Assembly (NCBI GenBank): GCA_020846195.1
Contig: JADLEJ010000007.1
Span: forward strand, 1 to 64,000
Source: Nitrospira sp.
GTDB taxonomy: Bacteria > Nitrospirota > Nitrospiria > Nitrospirales > Nitrospiraceae
Direction of reading: 5' to 3'
DNA: 64,000 nt
This document shows positions 35,965 to 45,188 of this stretch, piece after piece (position 1 is the stretch's first letter; each line of letters opens with the position of its first letter). The translations under genes and the position numbers were made by a program. The notes below the pieces were generated by a model, which did no database searches, had not been told where the DNA came from, and saw only the letters and a list, made by a program, of their open reading frames with translations.

Positions 35965-36822
35965 CTAGCGGACCACCAGCACGGAGCACGTGCTGTGCTG
36001 CACCACGCGAGTCGACACGCTCCCCAGCAACATCCGTCCGATGGCGCCGAGCCCCTTCGCCCCCATGACGATCACATCGGCCTTGTGCGTCTTGGCGGCT
36101 TTCAAAATCTCCTTCGCCGGGTTTCCGAGCTTCGGCGCTTCTTGAACTTGAAACCCCGCGTTCGCCAGCTTATCGGTATACTGCCGGACAATCGCCTGGC
36201 CCGCTTTGCGCACTTCCGGATACTTGAGAAACGGCATCGCATGCACCACGGTCACATTCACCGGGCGCGCTTCCGGCCCGTTCGGCTGCGGATTGATATT
36301 CCGGATCAGAAACCGAACCGCCTTATCGGATGCAGCAGACCCATCGATCGCCAGCACGATGCGCTGAATCGGGCGGGCGGCTTCTTTCACGACCAGCACC
36401 GAACAAGCGGCGTGATGAATCGCATGGGTCGAAACACTCCCCAGGATGAAGCGATCCAGCGCGTCCAATCCACGCGACCCCAGCACCAGCAACCCCACGC
36501 CCCGCGACGCCTGCTTCGTAATCGTCGCCGCCACGCCGCCACGCTCCAGAGTGACCGTGCCCTTCATGCCCAAAGACGCGAGCAGGTTTTTCGATTCCGC
36601 CTTGGCGGATTTGGCGGCGGCTTCCATGCGTTTCACTTCTTGCTGAACATACCGCTCGGTTCCCACCGCCACCGGCTGAATCATGAACGGCGCACGGAGA
36701 CTGGCCACATCCACCACATGCACAACGCGTAACACCGGCGTGACCATCAACGGGAGCTTCGCCACCCACTCAAGAGCCCATCGGCCATATTTCGATCCAT
36801 CGGTCGCCACCAGCGCTTTCAT
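35965..36822 (-). CDS. tandem universal stress protein
   Basis: The 285-residue protein has two UspA domains. Both carry the ATP-binding G-2x-G-9x-G-S pattern: GSRGLDALDRFILGS in the first and GAKGLGAIGRMLLGS in the second. It follows the formate dehydrogenase alpha gene by 147 bases on the same strand. GGAGG before ATG 36822 sets the start. It is one of three tandem UspA proteins within 10 kb. Confidence 0.93.
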   Translation of the reverse strand: MKALVATDGSKYGRWALEWVAKLPLMVTPVLRVVHVVDVASLRAPFMIQPVAVGTERYVQQEVKRMEAAAKSAKAESKNLLASLGMKGTVTLERGGVAATITKQASRGVGLLVLGSRGLDALDRFILGSVSTHAIHHAACSVLVVKEAARPIQRIVLAIDGSAASDKAVRFLIRNINPQPNGPEARPVNVTVVHAMPFLKYPEVRKAGQAIVRQYTDKLANAGFQVQEAPKLGNPAKEILKAAKTHKADVIVMGAKGLGAIGRMLLGSVSTRVVQHSTCSVLVVR

Positions 36823-36969
36823 AGATCCTCCATTATTCATTCACACCATGAGAACCCTACCGCCAATACCAGCAGTCGCATCGCGACAATACCCCTCCTG
36901 TGGACCGATGAGCAAGAGACTGCGCGATCCACGTCCCACCATAGCGATCTCACCTCCGAACCGGCACAT

Positions 36970-39723
36970 TCAGGTAATCAAGCGCACCTGCCCCGCTTCC
37001 AGCTCGCGCTCATCGCCGGCACCCAATGCTGTACCATCGAGCGGCTCGACTCGCACGACAGACAGCTTATATTCCGGACAGCGAGACTGGTCGTCGGAAC
37101 TGGATGAGAGCAGCGCATTCACATCGCTCGCCGGGAAATGGAAACTGGTAAACACTTGCCCCAGTTGCACACGCTCGCTGAGCACCACCGGCAGAATCGC
37201 ATGCCCTCTCGGACTGACCAGCCGCGCCAGATCGCCCTCCGCAAGCCGCAGCCTGGCGGCATCCTCCGGATGTATTTCCAGCGCATCGACACCCACCACG
37301 TCGAGAATGTCCGTGCGCCTCGTCTGCGCGCCGCAGTTGTAATGTTGCAGAATGCGCCCGGTGATCAATGTGAAGGGGTATTCGTCCGTCGGCGACTCGC
37401 CGGGAGGGAGGTAATCCACCCCGACGAAGTGCGCCTTCCCTTTCGGGAACCGGTCGCGATGCATGAGTGTCGTTCCTTCATGCCCAGACGCAGGAACGGG
37501 CCACTGCAATCCATTCGGCGGCTCTAAGCGGTCATACGACACTCCGGCGAACATCGGCGTCAGCTGCGCGATCTCGTCCATGATTTCTGACGGATGGCGA
37601 TAGCTCATCGGGTAGCCCATCCGGGTCGATACCTCACAGACGACTTGCCAGTCAGGCAAAACGCCCTGCGGCGGATCGACGGCTTTCCGGATTCGTTGAA
37701 TCCGCCGTTCCAGATTCGTGAACGTCCCGTCTTTTTCCAGAAACGCGGCGCCGGGCAATACGAGATGCGCCATCTTCGCCGTCTCGCTCATGAACAAATC
37801 CTGCACCACAAGGAAATCCAGCCGCCGCAAGGCCTCATGGACTTTGGTGAGATTCGGATCGGTCTGCGCCACGTCATAGCCGATGATCCATAAGCCCTTC
37901 AGCTGTCCGGCCAACGCCGCGTCCCACATATCGGGCGTCTTCATACCCCGCTTCGTCGGCAAAGGGCGACCCGTCACGGCTTGATGCAAGCCCCCCAGCG
38001 CCGGATCGTTCAGCGGCTGATAGCCGGTGAAGAAGGTCGGCAGGCACCCGACATCGGACGCCCCTTGCACATTGTTCTGTCCACGCAGCGGATTGATGCC
38101 CGTGCCCGGTTTGCCCAGATTGCCGGTGGCCAGCGCCAGATCCACCAGCGTCATCACGCCGTGGCTGCCCCAGCGATGTTCCGTGACACCCAAGCCGTGC
38201 ACGCATAATGACGCGCCGCTCGTCGCATACCGCCTAGCCGCCTCGCGAATCAGACCGGCCGGCACACCCGTGATCTGCTCCGTCCATTCCGGGGTACAGG
38301 GCTCGACAGCCTTCAGCCAATCGTCCACCGCCTCGGTCCGAGTGTCGATGAATGCGCGGTCGAGCAAACCCTCTTTCGCCATAACGTGGCCGAGGCCGTT
38401 CAGCAGGGCGACATTCGTTCCAGGCTTGAGCGGCAGATGCAGCGTCGCCAGACGCGCCAGCTCCGTCTTCCTAGGGTCGATCACAATAAGCGGCACACCC
38501 CGCCGATGAGCCTGTTTGATGCGCGCGCCGATAACCGGATGCGATTCGGTCGGGTTGGCGCCGACCACCATGATGAGCGTGGCGTGATCGAGATCCTGGA
38601 TCGAGTTGGTAGCGGCCGACGCCCCGAGCGTCTCCATCATGCCGGTGACCGTCGCGCTGTGGCAGACTCGCGCACAGTTATCGATATGATTCGTCCCCAT
38701 CACGCAGCGGATGAATTTCCCGAACAGATAATTCTCTTCGTTCGTTCCCCGGCTGGACGAAATAGCCGCCAGCGCATCCGGACCGAACTCCGTCTTGATT
38801 CTGGTGAACTCGCAGGCCAGGCGATCGAGCGCCGCATCCCAGGAGATCGCCTGCCACGTGCTGCCGGTGCGCAACATCGGCTGCTTCAGCCGGTCTTCCG
38901 CATAGATATAGGTCCAGCCGAACCGCCCCTTCATGCAGGCATGGCCATGATTGGAAGGACCATCGTCGGCTGGGACCATCGTCACGACCGTTCCATCACG
39001 AAGGCCCGCGTCGAACGTGCATCCCACACCGCAATAGGCGCAGGTCGTACGAACAGTCTCCGTTGGATGGCCATGCTCCTGGACTGTGTTCTCAATCAAT
39101 GCGCCGGTCGGACATTCTTTCACGCAAGCCCCGCAGGACACACAATTCGACGTCGCGAACCCCGTAGCCGTCTCGCCGTAGCCACTCGCGCCGGCCATCG
39201 GCCTGGAGCCGAAGCCTCGCCCGACCATCGTGAGGGCAAATGTCCCTTGAATCTCGTCGCACGCCCGCACGCAGCGCGCACAGGAAATACAGCTGGTATT
39301 GTCGAAGATAAAAAACGGATTCGAGCTGTCGCGTATGTGCGCACGAACCTCCGGCTGGCGATAGCGGACATGGTCGAGGCCCACTGACTGCGCCAGTTCT
39401 TGAAGTGCAGCAGGGAGCGTCCCATCCGTCGGCTGCTCCGACAACAAGAGTTCCGTCACGTTTCGTCTCAACCGGGCCAACTGTTCCGTCCGGGTACGGA
39501 CCGTCATCCCCGCCTGGACCAGCGTTGTGCAGGAAGCGGGCGTGCCCTTCTGTCCCTCCACTTCACAGACGCAGAGCCGGCATGAGCCGAACGGCGCGAG
39601 ATGTTCGGAGGAGCAGAAGCCGGGAATCGTCAGTCCCGCCCGCTTGGCGGCGGCAAACACAGTATCGCCAGCATGAGCAGATACCGGCCTGCCGTCGATG
39701 GTCATTGCCACGTGATCGCTCAT
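36970..39723 (-). CDS. NAD-type formate dehydrogenase catalytic (alpha) subunit
   Basis: The 917-residue molybdenum or tungsten enzyme oxidises formate to CO2. It has an N-terminal [2Fe-2S] plant-ferredoxin-like domain (CSSEHLAPFGSCRLCVC), 4Fe-4S clusters of the NuoG type (CISCARCVRACD, CVSCGACVKECP), a proximal cluster (CAYCGVGC), and the bis-MGD catalytic domain, whose metal-ligand Cys is in ARVCHSAT (about residue 354; Cys, not selenocysteine). A molybdopterin-dinucleotide-binding C-terminus follows. ATG 39723 overlaps the stop of the NuoF-like gene. Soluble, no signal peptide, so cytoplasmic. No fdhD is in the window. Confidence 0.95.
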   Translation of the reverse strand: MSDHVAMTIDGRPVSAHAGDTVFAAAKRAGLTIPGFCSSEHLAPFGSCRLCVCEVEGQKGTPASCTTLVQAGMTVRTRTEQLARLRRNVTELLLSEQPTDGTLPAALQELAQSVGLDHVRYRQPEVRAHIRDSSNPFFIFDNTSCISCARCVRACDEIQGTFALTMVGRGFGSRPMAGASGYGETATGFATSNCVSCGACVKECPTGALIENTVQEHGHPTETVRTTCAYCGVGCTFDAGLRDGTVVTMVPADDGPSNHGHACMKGRFGWTYIYAEDRLKQPMLRTGSTWQAISWDAALDRLACEFTRIKTEFGPDALAAISSSRGTNEENYLFGKFIRCVMGTNHIDNCARVCHSATVTGMMETLGASAATNSIQDLDHATLIMVVGANPTESHPVIGARIKQAHRRGVPLIVIDPRKTELARLATLHLPLKPGTNVALLNGLGHVMAKEGLLDRAFIDTRTEAVDDWLKAVEPCTPEWTEQITGVPAGLIREAARRYATSGASLCVHGLGVTEHRWGSHGVMTLVDLALATGNLGKPGTGINPLRGQNNVQGASDVGCLPTFFTGYQPLNDPALGGLHQAVTGRPLPTKRGMKTPDMWDAALAGQLKGLWIIGYDVAQTDPNLTKVHEALRRLDFLVVQDLFMSETAKMAHLVLPGAAFLEKDGTFTNLERRIQRIRKAVDPPQGVLPDWQVVCEVSTRMGYPMSYRHPSEIMDEIAQLTPMFAGVSYDRLEPPNGLQWPVPASGHEGTTLMHRDRFPKGKAHFVGVDYLPPGESPTDEYPFTLITGRILQHYNCGAQTRRTDILDVVGVDALEIHPEDAARLRLAEGDLARLVSPRGHAILPVVLSERVQLGQVFTSFHFPASDVNALLSSSSDDQSRCPEYKLSVVRVEPLDGTALGAGDERELEAGQVRLIT

Positions 39724-41219
39724 GATCGCATCCGGTTGCGAAATTCTACGGGAAAGTGCTCCAGTGCCGACAGCACCGGATAAGGAGCCCGTGCCCCCAG
39801 GCCGCACAGACTGGCCGCCTTCATTGTGTCGCCCAACTCGGTCAAGAGCGACAAGTCCGCCTCCGTCGCCTGTCCCCGCTGGACCGTTTCGAGAATCTCG
39901 CGCGCCCGCAATGACCCGATGCGGCAGGGCACGCATTTTCCGCAGGATTCATCCGCCACAAACGCCATCAGATGCCGGGAGAGTTCCAGCATATCCGTCT
40001 CATTGTCGAACACAACAATCCCGCCGTGACCAAGAATCGCGTCGGCCTTGGCAAAGGCATCGAAACAGATCGGGATATCCAACTGCGCGTCCGTGAACAG
40101 ACTCCCGAGCGGTCCGCCGACTTGCACAGCCTTCAGTCGGGCGCCATCCGCCATCCCCTGCCCGAATTGATCGAGCACCTGGCGAAGCGTGAGGCCGAAT
40201 GGAACCTCGATAAGCCCCGGCTGCTTCACCCGTCCACCGAGTTGAAGGACAGCGGTGCCGCGCGATCCCTCTGTTCCCATCGACGCATGCCAAGCGCCTC
40301 CACGCGCAAGGATATTTGGTATGGTGGCGAACGTGAGAACGTTACTGACAATCGTCGGTCGGCCGTAGAGGCCGGACTGCGCCGGATGCGGCGGCCGCGC
40401 ACGAACGACGCCGCGCCGGCCTTCCAGCGATTCCAGCAGGGCCGTTTCTTCTCCACACACATACGAACCCGCCCCCGCCCCCGACACCACTTCGATTGGA
40501 AACGGCTGCCCATCAGACTCCAGCCATCCGGCTTCACTCGCAGCCCGGATCGCCGCCCGCAAGCAAGCCGCAGCCACCGGGTATTCCTGGCGGCAGTAAA
40601 TATAGCCGGCCTCCGCCCCGATCGCCCTGGCGCAGATCAGCAGGCCTTCGATGAGACGGAAGGGATCGCCTTCCATCACCATCCGGTCGCAATAGGTCCC
40701 GGCATCGCCCTCATCGGCATTGGCGACCACATACTTGCGATCGGCCGCAGTCGTCGCAGCGACCTCCCACTTTTTCCAGACGGGAAACGCCGCGCCGCCC
40801 CGGCCGCGCAACCGCGACGTCTTGATTTCTTCGATAATCGCCGACGGGCTCATCTGCCGCGCCTTGCGGAAACCGGCACAACCGCCGTACGCCCGATAGG
40901 CTTCCAGCGACAAGGGCTCAGTCACGCCGAACGTGGCAAAGGCGTGTCTGGTCTGCTTGGAAAGAAATGGAATGGAGGAAACTGGAATGCCGCCGTCGCC
41001 TGCCAGAATCTTGGGAAGGTCATCGGCGGTCGCATGGCACCAGGCCAGGCGTCCATCAGAACTATCGCGCTCAACCATCGGCTCAAGAAAGAACGCGCCG
41101 CGGGAAGACGTTCGGACGAGTTCGACATCGGACCGCTGCCGCCAGGCCTCGGCGAGGCGCTCCGCGCCAGCCGCACAAGACGACGTATCGTTGGAAAGGT
41201 AAAGTCTGACGCGGCTCAT
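39720..41219 (-). CDS. formate dehydrogenase beta subunit (NuoF-like, NAD/FMN site)
   Basis: The 499-residue subunit passes electrons from formate to NAD. After an N-terminal thioredoxin-like region it has the NuoF signature: RGRGGAAFPVWKKW (NADH site), NADEGDAGTYCDR, GAGSYVCGEETALLESLEG (FMN site), and a C-terminal 4Fe-4S motif ESCGKCVPCRIG. Start and stop overlap the neighbouring subunit genes by four bases each (ATGA at 41216-41219 and 39720-39723). The longer in-frame extension to 41321 is a frame run-through of the upstream gene. Confidence 0.95.
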   Translation of the reverse strand: MSRVRLYLSNDTSSCAAGAERLAEAWRQRSDVELVRTSSRGAFFLEPMVERDSSDGRLAWCHATADDLPKILAGDGGIPVSSIPFLSKQTRHAFATFGVTEPLSLEAYRAYGGCAGFRKARQMSPSAIIEEIKTSRLRGRGGAAFPVWKKWEVAATTAADRKYVVANADEGDAGTYCDRMVMEGDPFRLIEGLLICARAIGAEAGYIYCRQEYPVAAACLRAAIRAASEAGWLESDGQPFPIEVVSGAGAGSYVCGEETALLESLEGRRGVVRARPPHPAQSGLYGRPTIVSNVLTFATIPNILARGGAWHASMGTEGSRGTAVLQLGGRVKQPGLIEVPFGLTLRQVLDQFGQGMADGARLKAVQVGGPLGSLFTDAQLDIPICFDAFAKADAILGHGGIVVFDNETDMLELSRHLMAFVADESCGKCVPCRIGSLRAREILETVQRGQATEADLSLLTELGDTMKAASLCGLGARAPYPVLSALEHFPVEFRNRMRS

Positions 41220-41686
41220 CGATAGCGATCCAGCAAACCGGCGACATCGCTGGGCCGGACACGCCCATTCAACTCGCCGTCGATTCGTACGCCCGGCGAC
41301 ACCGCACAATTGCCAACACAAGACACCGGCTCAAGCGTGAACTGGCCATCAGGCGTCGTCTGGCCGAGTTCGATCCCCAGCTTCGACTGGATCGCTTCCA
41401 CCACTCGAACACAGCGATTTGCAAGACAAGACTCGCCCAGGCACACCTGAATGCGATGCCTTCCGGCAGGTTGGGTATTCAGCGAGGGGTAGTACGACAA
41501 CACCCCCGCAACATTGGCCTCGGTGGCCCCTTGCGAATGCGCGATAGCCGGGATAGCTCGTGGGTCGATATATCCACACAGATCATGAACGGCATGGAGA
41601 ACACGAAGAATGTTGGGAGGCGCACCCTGTGCGGGGCGTGCACGGATCAGCAGGTCATCGAGTGCGTTCGGCAGGAACGTCTCCAC
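41216..41686 (-). CDS. formate dehydrogenase gamma subunit (NuoE-like, 2Fe-2S)
   Basis: The 156-residue thioredoxin-fold [2Fe-2S] subunit has the NuoE Cys pattern: VCLGESCLANR, then SCVGNCAVSPG. The N-terminal helical domain (LLIRARPAQGAPPNILRVLH) is also typical. GAGGAGG at six bases before the GTG at 41686 decides the start. This start lies inside the 3' end of the 468-residue gene upstream (overlap 32 bases), so translation is probably coupled. Confidence 0.93.
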   Translation of the reverse strand: METFLPNALDDLLIRARPAQGAPPNILRVLHAVHDLCGYIDPRAIPAIAHSQGATEANVAGVLSYYPSLNTQPAGRHRIQVCLGESCLANRCVRVVEAIQSKLGIELGQTTPDGQFTLEPVSCVGNCAVSPGVRIDGELNGRVRPSDVAGLLDRYR

Positions 41687-43061
41687 GGCGCACCTCCTCG
41701 ATCCCAACATGCCCACGCAATACGTTATAGTCGAACGCCGGTTTGCCTATACGCGACCAGCCAAGGTCGTGGCGCTCCATTTCATCGATCAGCCTAGCCA
41801 CCTGCCCCAGCCCAGCCGGCGTCGCGGCGGCATGCCGTGGCGTTTGCCCGCCCAGCACCGGCGCCGCCCGATCGGTCCATTCCAAATAAACCGTCTCCAA
41901 AAATGTTTTTAGAAAAGAGGCGTCCTGCCCAGCAGGAACCACGACTCGCACCGGCTGCTCCGCGTCGAGCTCCTCGACGCGCAAGCGATGCGGCGGTGGC
42001 GCCGTGGATTCGCCACGGAAATGAATCGAAAAACCAAAGACAGAAGCCAGTTGATGTTTTAAGGCATCGAGACGTTCGCGCGAGTCGGTTTCCACCCACA
42101 GTTGAGTGGGCGTCAACGTAAGGCGAGCGACTATCGCCGCCGCGCCAGACTCATTCGATCCATGCCGAACCCATCGCGCGCTCGCACCCGGCACTCCTGC
42201 TTCGGCAAGGGCCGCCGAACCGGCCTCCAACCCATCCATCTCGGCCAGCCTATCGCGAAATAATGTGAATTCGCGGTGCTCGTAGAGCGCGACGGCATAC
42301 AAATACGGCTGCCCGTCTGGCGCGCGATACCGAATCCCCGTCACCACGTTGCGCAACCGGTCCAGGCGCATCTGCGCATAGCCCCAGAGCATCTCATACC
42401 CGAAGCGCTTGGCAAACTCGTGCCAGTCGCCAAGTTCGAACGACCCGGCGTTGATCTCTCGTTCTCGGCGCAACTCCGACGTAGCCTCGTAGAGGGCCTG
42501 GCCTTCCGCAAGAGACAACACCAACGCGCTCCCGGCAAGCACGACCCTATCCGTCTCAGGATCGCCCGGCTGCTGTACCAACCGCGTCAACAACACCTGG
42601 CCAGACTGGAGGCCTTGACTAAAGGCACCGCCTTGAACCTGATAGAGACGGCCGTTTCCCAACGACCGGCCAACCCATCGCTCCATCGCGTGGCCGCCAG
42701 GCAGGATTTCAACCAGATCCATATACGAGTGTTTGAGCGGATCCATCCAGGCCCGCTCTTCCTCGGGAATATGCTCGGTCACCACATCGCGCACTTGCTC
42801 GATCAATGTCAGCTGCCCATTCTGGGGATAGTAGTCCGCATACATCGTGAGCGCGGCAAGATCGACTTCCTGGGCAAACGGCGCCAGCAGCGCAGTCTCT
42901 CCCGCCTCGACGTAGAACCGCAAGGCCAGACTCAGCGCGCGGTTCCGTTCCTCCGAAAACTGGGGAGAAAGAGAGAGCGCCGCTACTCGCGCCACCAATC
43001 CGTCCAACCCAGGAGGGAATGGGGCACTGATTCCAGCTTGCGATTCATTCGCGAGCTTCAT
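41655..43061 (-). CDS. 468-residue protein of unknown function in formate dehydrogenase operon
   Basis: The protein has an N-terminal helical region (about residues 25-170), a central part of mixed alpha/beta (residues 200-420), and a C-terminal segment (about 420-465) containing LGGQTPRHAAATPAGLGQVARL and FDYNVLRGHVG. The latter resembles the short C-terminal motif found in SEC-C-associated proteins and in MbcA/ParS-type antitoxin-like domains; the match is from memory. It overlaps both its neighbours (17 bases with DUF2934 upstream, 32 bases with the NuoE-like gene), tying it to the formate dehydrogenase. No known enzyme motif, signal peptide or membrane segment. Confidence 0.7.
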   Translation of the reverse strand: MKLANESQAGISAPFPPGLDGLVARVAALSLSPQFSEERNRALSLALRFYVEAGETALLAPFAQEVDLAALTMYADYYPQNGQLTLIEQVRDVVTEHIPEEERAWMDPLKHSYMDLVEILPGGHAMERWVGRSLGNGRLYQVQGGAFSQGLQSGQVLLTRLVQQPGDPETDRVVLAGSALVLSLAEGQALYEATSELRREREINAGSFELGDWHEFAKRFGYEMLWGYAQMRLDRLRNVVTGIRYRAPDGQPYLYAVALYEHREFTLFRDRLAEMDGLEAGSAALAEAGVPGASARWVRHGSNESGAAAIVARLTLTPTQLWVETDSRERLDALKHQLASVFGFSIHFRGESTAPPPHRLRVEELDAEQPVRVVVPAGQDASFLKTFLETVYLEWTDRAAPVLGGQTPRHAAATPAGLGQVARLIDEMERHDLGWSRIGKPAFDYNVLRGHVGIEEVRRGDVPAERTR

Positions 43062-43260
43062 GAATTTCTTCCATCACCATCGCTTCTGCGTCGAGCCAAT
43101 CCGCAAGATCGCGCCCATCCCGGCATCCGCGCTCATGCCACAACTCGTAGGCCTTCGCAGCGATGCGCTCCCGCATCCCATCCGGCAATTCGATTGGATT
43201 GGCCGCACGCGATGGCCGGCCAGCCGATGCATTGTTTCGTTTCCTGATCACCGTCGCCAT
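43045..43260 (-). CDS. DUF2934 protein
   Basis: The 71-residue protein matches DUF2934: RIAAKAYELWHERGCRDG followed by RDLADWLDAEAM. Such proteins are small, helical and of unknown function. Its 3' end overlaps the start of the 468-residue gene by 17 bases, and it lies 33 bases after the UspA gene upstream. Confidence 0.85.
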   Translation of the reverse strand: MATVIRKRNNASAGRPSRAANPIELPDGMRERIAAKAYELWHERGCRDGRDLADWLDAEAMVMEEIHEARE

Positions 43261-43293
43261 GGCAGCCTCCCTTCTGGTGAAAGAATGAGCCCC

Positions 43294-44244
43294 TTATGCA
43301 AACATCCTAGACAACACCCGATGATGCCCTGGCCTAATTTTCAGACTGCGTACCGTGAGCACAGGACAACGAGACTGGCGCAACACCGCCTCCGCCACAC
43401 TCCCGCTCAACGCATGGGACAACCCTTGGCGCCCATGCGTTCCCATCACGATGAGATCGGCCGGAATCGTCCGGGCGCTGTCGAGAATCGATTCAACCGG
43501 AGTCCCTCCACGCATCTGTGAACCGGCTTGAATGTTGACCTCTGCCAGCGCCCGCGTCATTTCACCCAAGCGCACCATCATGTGCTCCCGCATCTCTTCC
43601 TGTTTGCCGCTCGGCAAGAGGGTGAAGTCCAAACCGTATGACACCGGCTCCCGCACATGCAGCAGCGTCAGAGACGCGCGATACCGTTGCGCGATACGCG
43701 CGGCATACTCCACGGCTTCGAGGGAACAATCTGAAAAATCCACTGGGACCAAAATCCGATCGAGCCCGATCCCCTCGCAGAGCCCAGTCTTGCCCGGCGA
43801 CGCTTCGTCCGTATCCGCACGCACCGTGAGCACCGGACAAGGCACGGTGCGAATAACCCGCTCCGCGGTGCTACCGAGCAGCACATGCGCCAGGCCGGAT
43901 TTGCCTTTTGTGCCGACGACGACCAGCTCCGAATCCTCCGCCTCGACAGCGGCCAGTATCTCTTCGCAAGGAATTCCCGTGGCAATTCGTGTCTGCAAAG
44001 AAATCCCCCTGGCCGATGCCCGAGCCTTCAGATTTACCAACTGCTGGGCTCCGGCCTTCATGAGTTCGCCGAGATAGGCCTGATTGACCGGATACTCCGG
44101 ATTCATGCCAGGCGGGAACTCCAGCACCGTCAACACCGTCAGCGTGGCCTGCCAGGTCGCCGCCAGACAACAGGCATACTCTTCAGCCCGCAGCGCCCAG
44201 CTTGAAAAATCGGTTGCCAGGAGAATGCGCGGGCTGTCGGTCAT
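43294..44244 (-). CDS. tandem universal stress protein
   Basis: The 316-residue protein has two UspA domains, each with an intact nucleotide-binding signature: GTKGKSGLAHVLLGS and GTHGRQGLSHALSGS. It begins five bases after the stop of the cupredoxin-like gene and precedes DUF2934, so it seems part of the formate dehydrogenase operon. ATG 44244 is chosen (GAGCGGG upstream) over a frame extension into the cupredoxin gene. Confidence 0.92.
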   Translation of the reverse strand: MTDSPRILLATDFSSWALRAEEYACCLAATWQATLTVLTVLEFPPGMNPEYPVNQAYLGELMKAGAQQLVNLKARASARGISLQTRIATGIPCEEILAAVEAEDSELVVVGTKGKSGLAHVLLGSTAERVIRTVPCPVLTVRADTDEASPGKTGLCEGIGLDRILVPVDFSDCSLEAVEYAARIAQRYRASLTLLHVREPVSYGLDFTLLPSGKQEEMREHMMVRLGEMTRALAEVNIQAGSQMRGGTPVESILDSARTIPADLIVMGTHGRQGLSHALSGSVAEAVLRQSRCPVLTVRSLKIRPGHHRVLSRMFA

Positions 44245-44249
44245 CCCGC

Positions 44250-44675
44250 TCACACGGCCTCCACATTCAACAGCAGCAGTTCTCCGTTCATATTCGAATG
44301 GATCGAGCACCGGAATTCGTGGCGGCCTGGCCGCGACATATTGAATCGCAACGCCGCATCTCGCTTAGCATCCAGCAACAGTCCCCCTACCCCTCGCCCA
44401 TAAACCACCACTCCGTCTTTCTCCACCTGCGTCGGAATGCCTTCAAACATGGTCGAACCAAAATCGTGACGCTCCGCGTCCTCATTCCTGACTCTAATCA
44501 CAGTCGCCACCCCGAGCCGGAGCGTGCTTTGCTTGGTCACAAATTTAAAATCTTTGATGGTCACATCGACCACCTGTTCAGATTGCGACCAGAGCGGGAG
44601 GTCCGCTCCACCCCACAATGCCCAAGCAATCCCCAGCACTGGTACCCATCCCCACATCCGTCCTCGCTGTATCAT
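44250..44675 (-). CDS. exported cupredoxin-like protein
   Basis: The 141-residue protein has a signal peptide (residues 1-31) and a cupredoxin domain: IKDFKFVTKQSTLRLG, NEDAERHDFGS with one His ligand, and a C-terminal FRCSIHSNMNGEL that supplies Cys, His and Met in the usual spacing. It probably binds one type-1 copper and shuttles electrons in the periplasm. It is the first gene of the run that leads into the formate dehydrogenase. Confidence 0.85.
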   Translation of the reverse strand: MIQRGRMWGWVPVLGIAWALWGGADLPLWSQSEQVVDVTIKDFKFVTKQSTLRLGVATVIRVRNEDAERHDFGSTMFEGIPTQVEKDGVVVYGRGVGGLLLDAKRDAALRFNMSRPGRHEFRCSIHSNMNGELLLLNVEAV

Positions 44676-45188
44676 TGTTGCCCCCCTCCTTATCCATCCA
44701 TCTAACCTGTAATCCCTCAGCAGATCGCTCTTGACCTATTCAGCAAAGCTAATGCCACTGCATTCACGCGACAATCCTGCGGCTGACCGCACATAGAAAC
44801 AATGGCTTGGTCACCTCTGCCTATTCCTCTAGCGTCGGACTCTCAGGTCTTCCTTTCACCGAAGGGAGAGTTGCTACAGTACTGAATCGCCGCCTGAGGC
44901 ATAAAGCGACAGACCCTATTATGGTGCCAGCTGACAGCGTGGACCGAGCAACACCCATTCAAAACAAAATCCTTTCACCCCATGGCGCTTACACACTTAT
45001 TTTCGCAGCACAACGCGTGAAAAAACGGAGCGGCATTGGACTTGCTGACTATCTCCATTAGTTAGGAAACACCCGTGATGCAGGCGCATTCGATTCTATT
45101 TAGTCGGGACTATTGCGCTCGGCATGACCGAGAATATCTACGGCGCTTCTGTCCAACAGATCGTCACTGAGTAACAGAGAGGTCACCG
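44676..45188. other. intergenic region between divergent transcription units
   Basis: About 510 bases separate the minus-strand cupredoxin/formate dehydrogenase run from the plus-strand UspA gene. No convincing gene is present. It must hold both promoters, but no confident motif was found. Confidence 0.5.

Noticed and set aside
38386..39387. 333-codon open frame opposite formate dehydrogenase
   Set aside because: Shadow of a high-GC gene; no start signal or motif.
36970..39723. Selenocysteine formate dehydrogenase
   Set aside because: The metal-ligand position in ARVCHSAT is an ordinary TGC cysteine codon, with no TGA to recode.
39972..41225. 417-codon open frame opposite the NuoF-like gene
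   Set aside because: Shadow frame with no recognisable domain.
44807..45061. 84-codon open frame between divergent promoters
   Set aside because: No ribosome binding site, no motif, and it lies in the region expected to hold promoters.
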